A stretch of DNA of 5,758 bases from Akkermansia muciniphila. GTDB taxonomy: Bacteria > Verrucomicrobiota > Verrucomicrobiia > Limisphaerales > SXTU01. Under the pieces are notes generated by a model. That model was not told where the DNA came from, did no database searches, and saw only the letters and a program-made list of their open reading frames with translations. The stretch is from NCBI GenBank assembly GCA_945872195.1, contig CAMBZO010000189.1:1-5758 (forward strand), read 5' to 3'. The position numbers and the translations under genes were made by a program. Of this stretch, positions 5,711-5,758 are shown in pieces (position 1 is the stretch's first letter; every line of letters begins with the position of its first letter).

Positions 5711-5758
5711 TCAGGCTCGGCTGGCCGTTTCGTCAACGAGCAGATCATGCAAAGCCAT
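5711..5758 (-). CDS. Possible C-terminal tail of an upstream gene
   Basis: A minus-strand frame is open from the window edge to a TGA at 5711-5713 and would encode MALHDLLVDETASRA. The stop lies nine bases before the kinase ATG, a spacing normal for consecutive genes in one operon. The stretch is too short to identify and could be open by chance. Whether its ATG at the edge is a start or an internal Met cannot be told. Confidence 0.25.
   Translation of the reverse strand: MALHDLLVDETASRA

Overview
All four confident genes lie on the minus strand, so the window reads from right to left: a membrane sensor histidine kinase (5701-4124), a response regulator with two PAS domains (4031-2766), a GlcE-like glycolate oxidase subunit (2728-1742), and the iron-sulfur subunit GlcF (1334 to the left edge, missing only its last few residues). 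A 48-base open stretch at the right edge may be the tail of an upstream gene.

The DNA is GC-rich. The kinase (H-box GALHNVGNVLNS) and the regulator (large receiver beginning LLIIDDNRAIHDDFRKIL) belong to a family pairing I associate with Verrucomicrobiota, Planctomycetota and some Proteobacteria. The short tandem repeats with 7- and 6-base units and the CTCACCCCA/ACCCTCTCCC-type palindromes are also, from memory, typical of Verrucomicrobiota. A verrucomicrobial (Pedosphaera/Limisphaera-like) bacterium is my best guess, but it is an inference; no rRNA or marker gene is present.

The kinase and regulator form a probable two-component pair. The kinase senses through a roughly 165-residue extracytoplasmic segment. 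The regulator has receiver-PAS-PAS architecture and no DNA-binding or catalytic output domain. Thirty-seven bases further on come glcE and glcF, which encode two of the three subunits of glycolate oxidase (glycolate to glyoxylate). The catalytic flavoprotein GlcD is not in the window. A 407-base gap between glcE and glcF is filled with palindromic and tandem repeats.

The most notable points are these. (1) The GlcE protein lacks the glycine-rich FAD pyrophosphate loop and has substitutions in two other FAD-contact motifs. (2) Heptamer repeats lie inside the glcF reading frame without breaking it, at two inter-domain linkers, and a one-base variant of one unit lies between the kinase and regulator genes. 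(3) A long hexamer-based inverted repeat and REP-like elements sit between glcE and glcF. I see no phage, CRISPR, tRNA, rRNA or transposase, and no clearly new defence or metabolic system.
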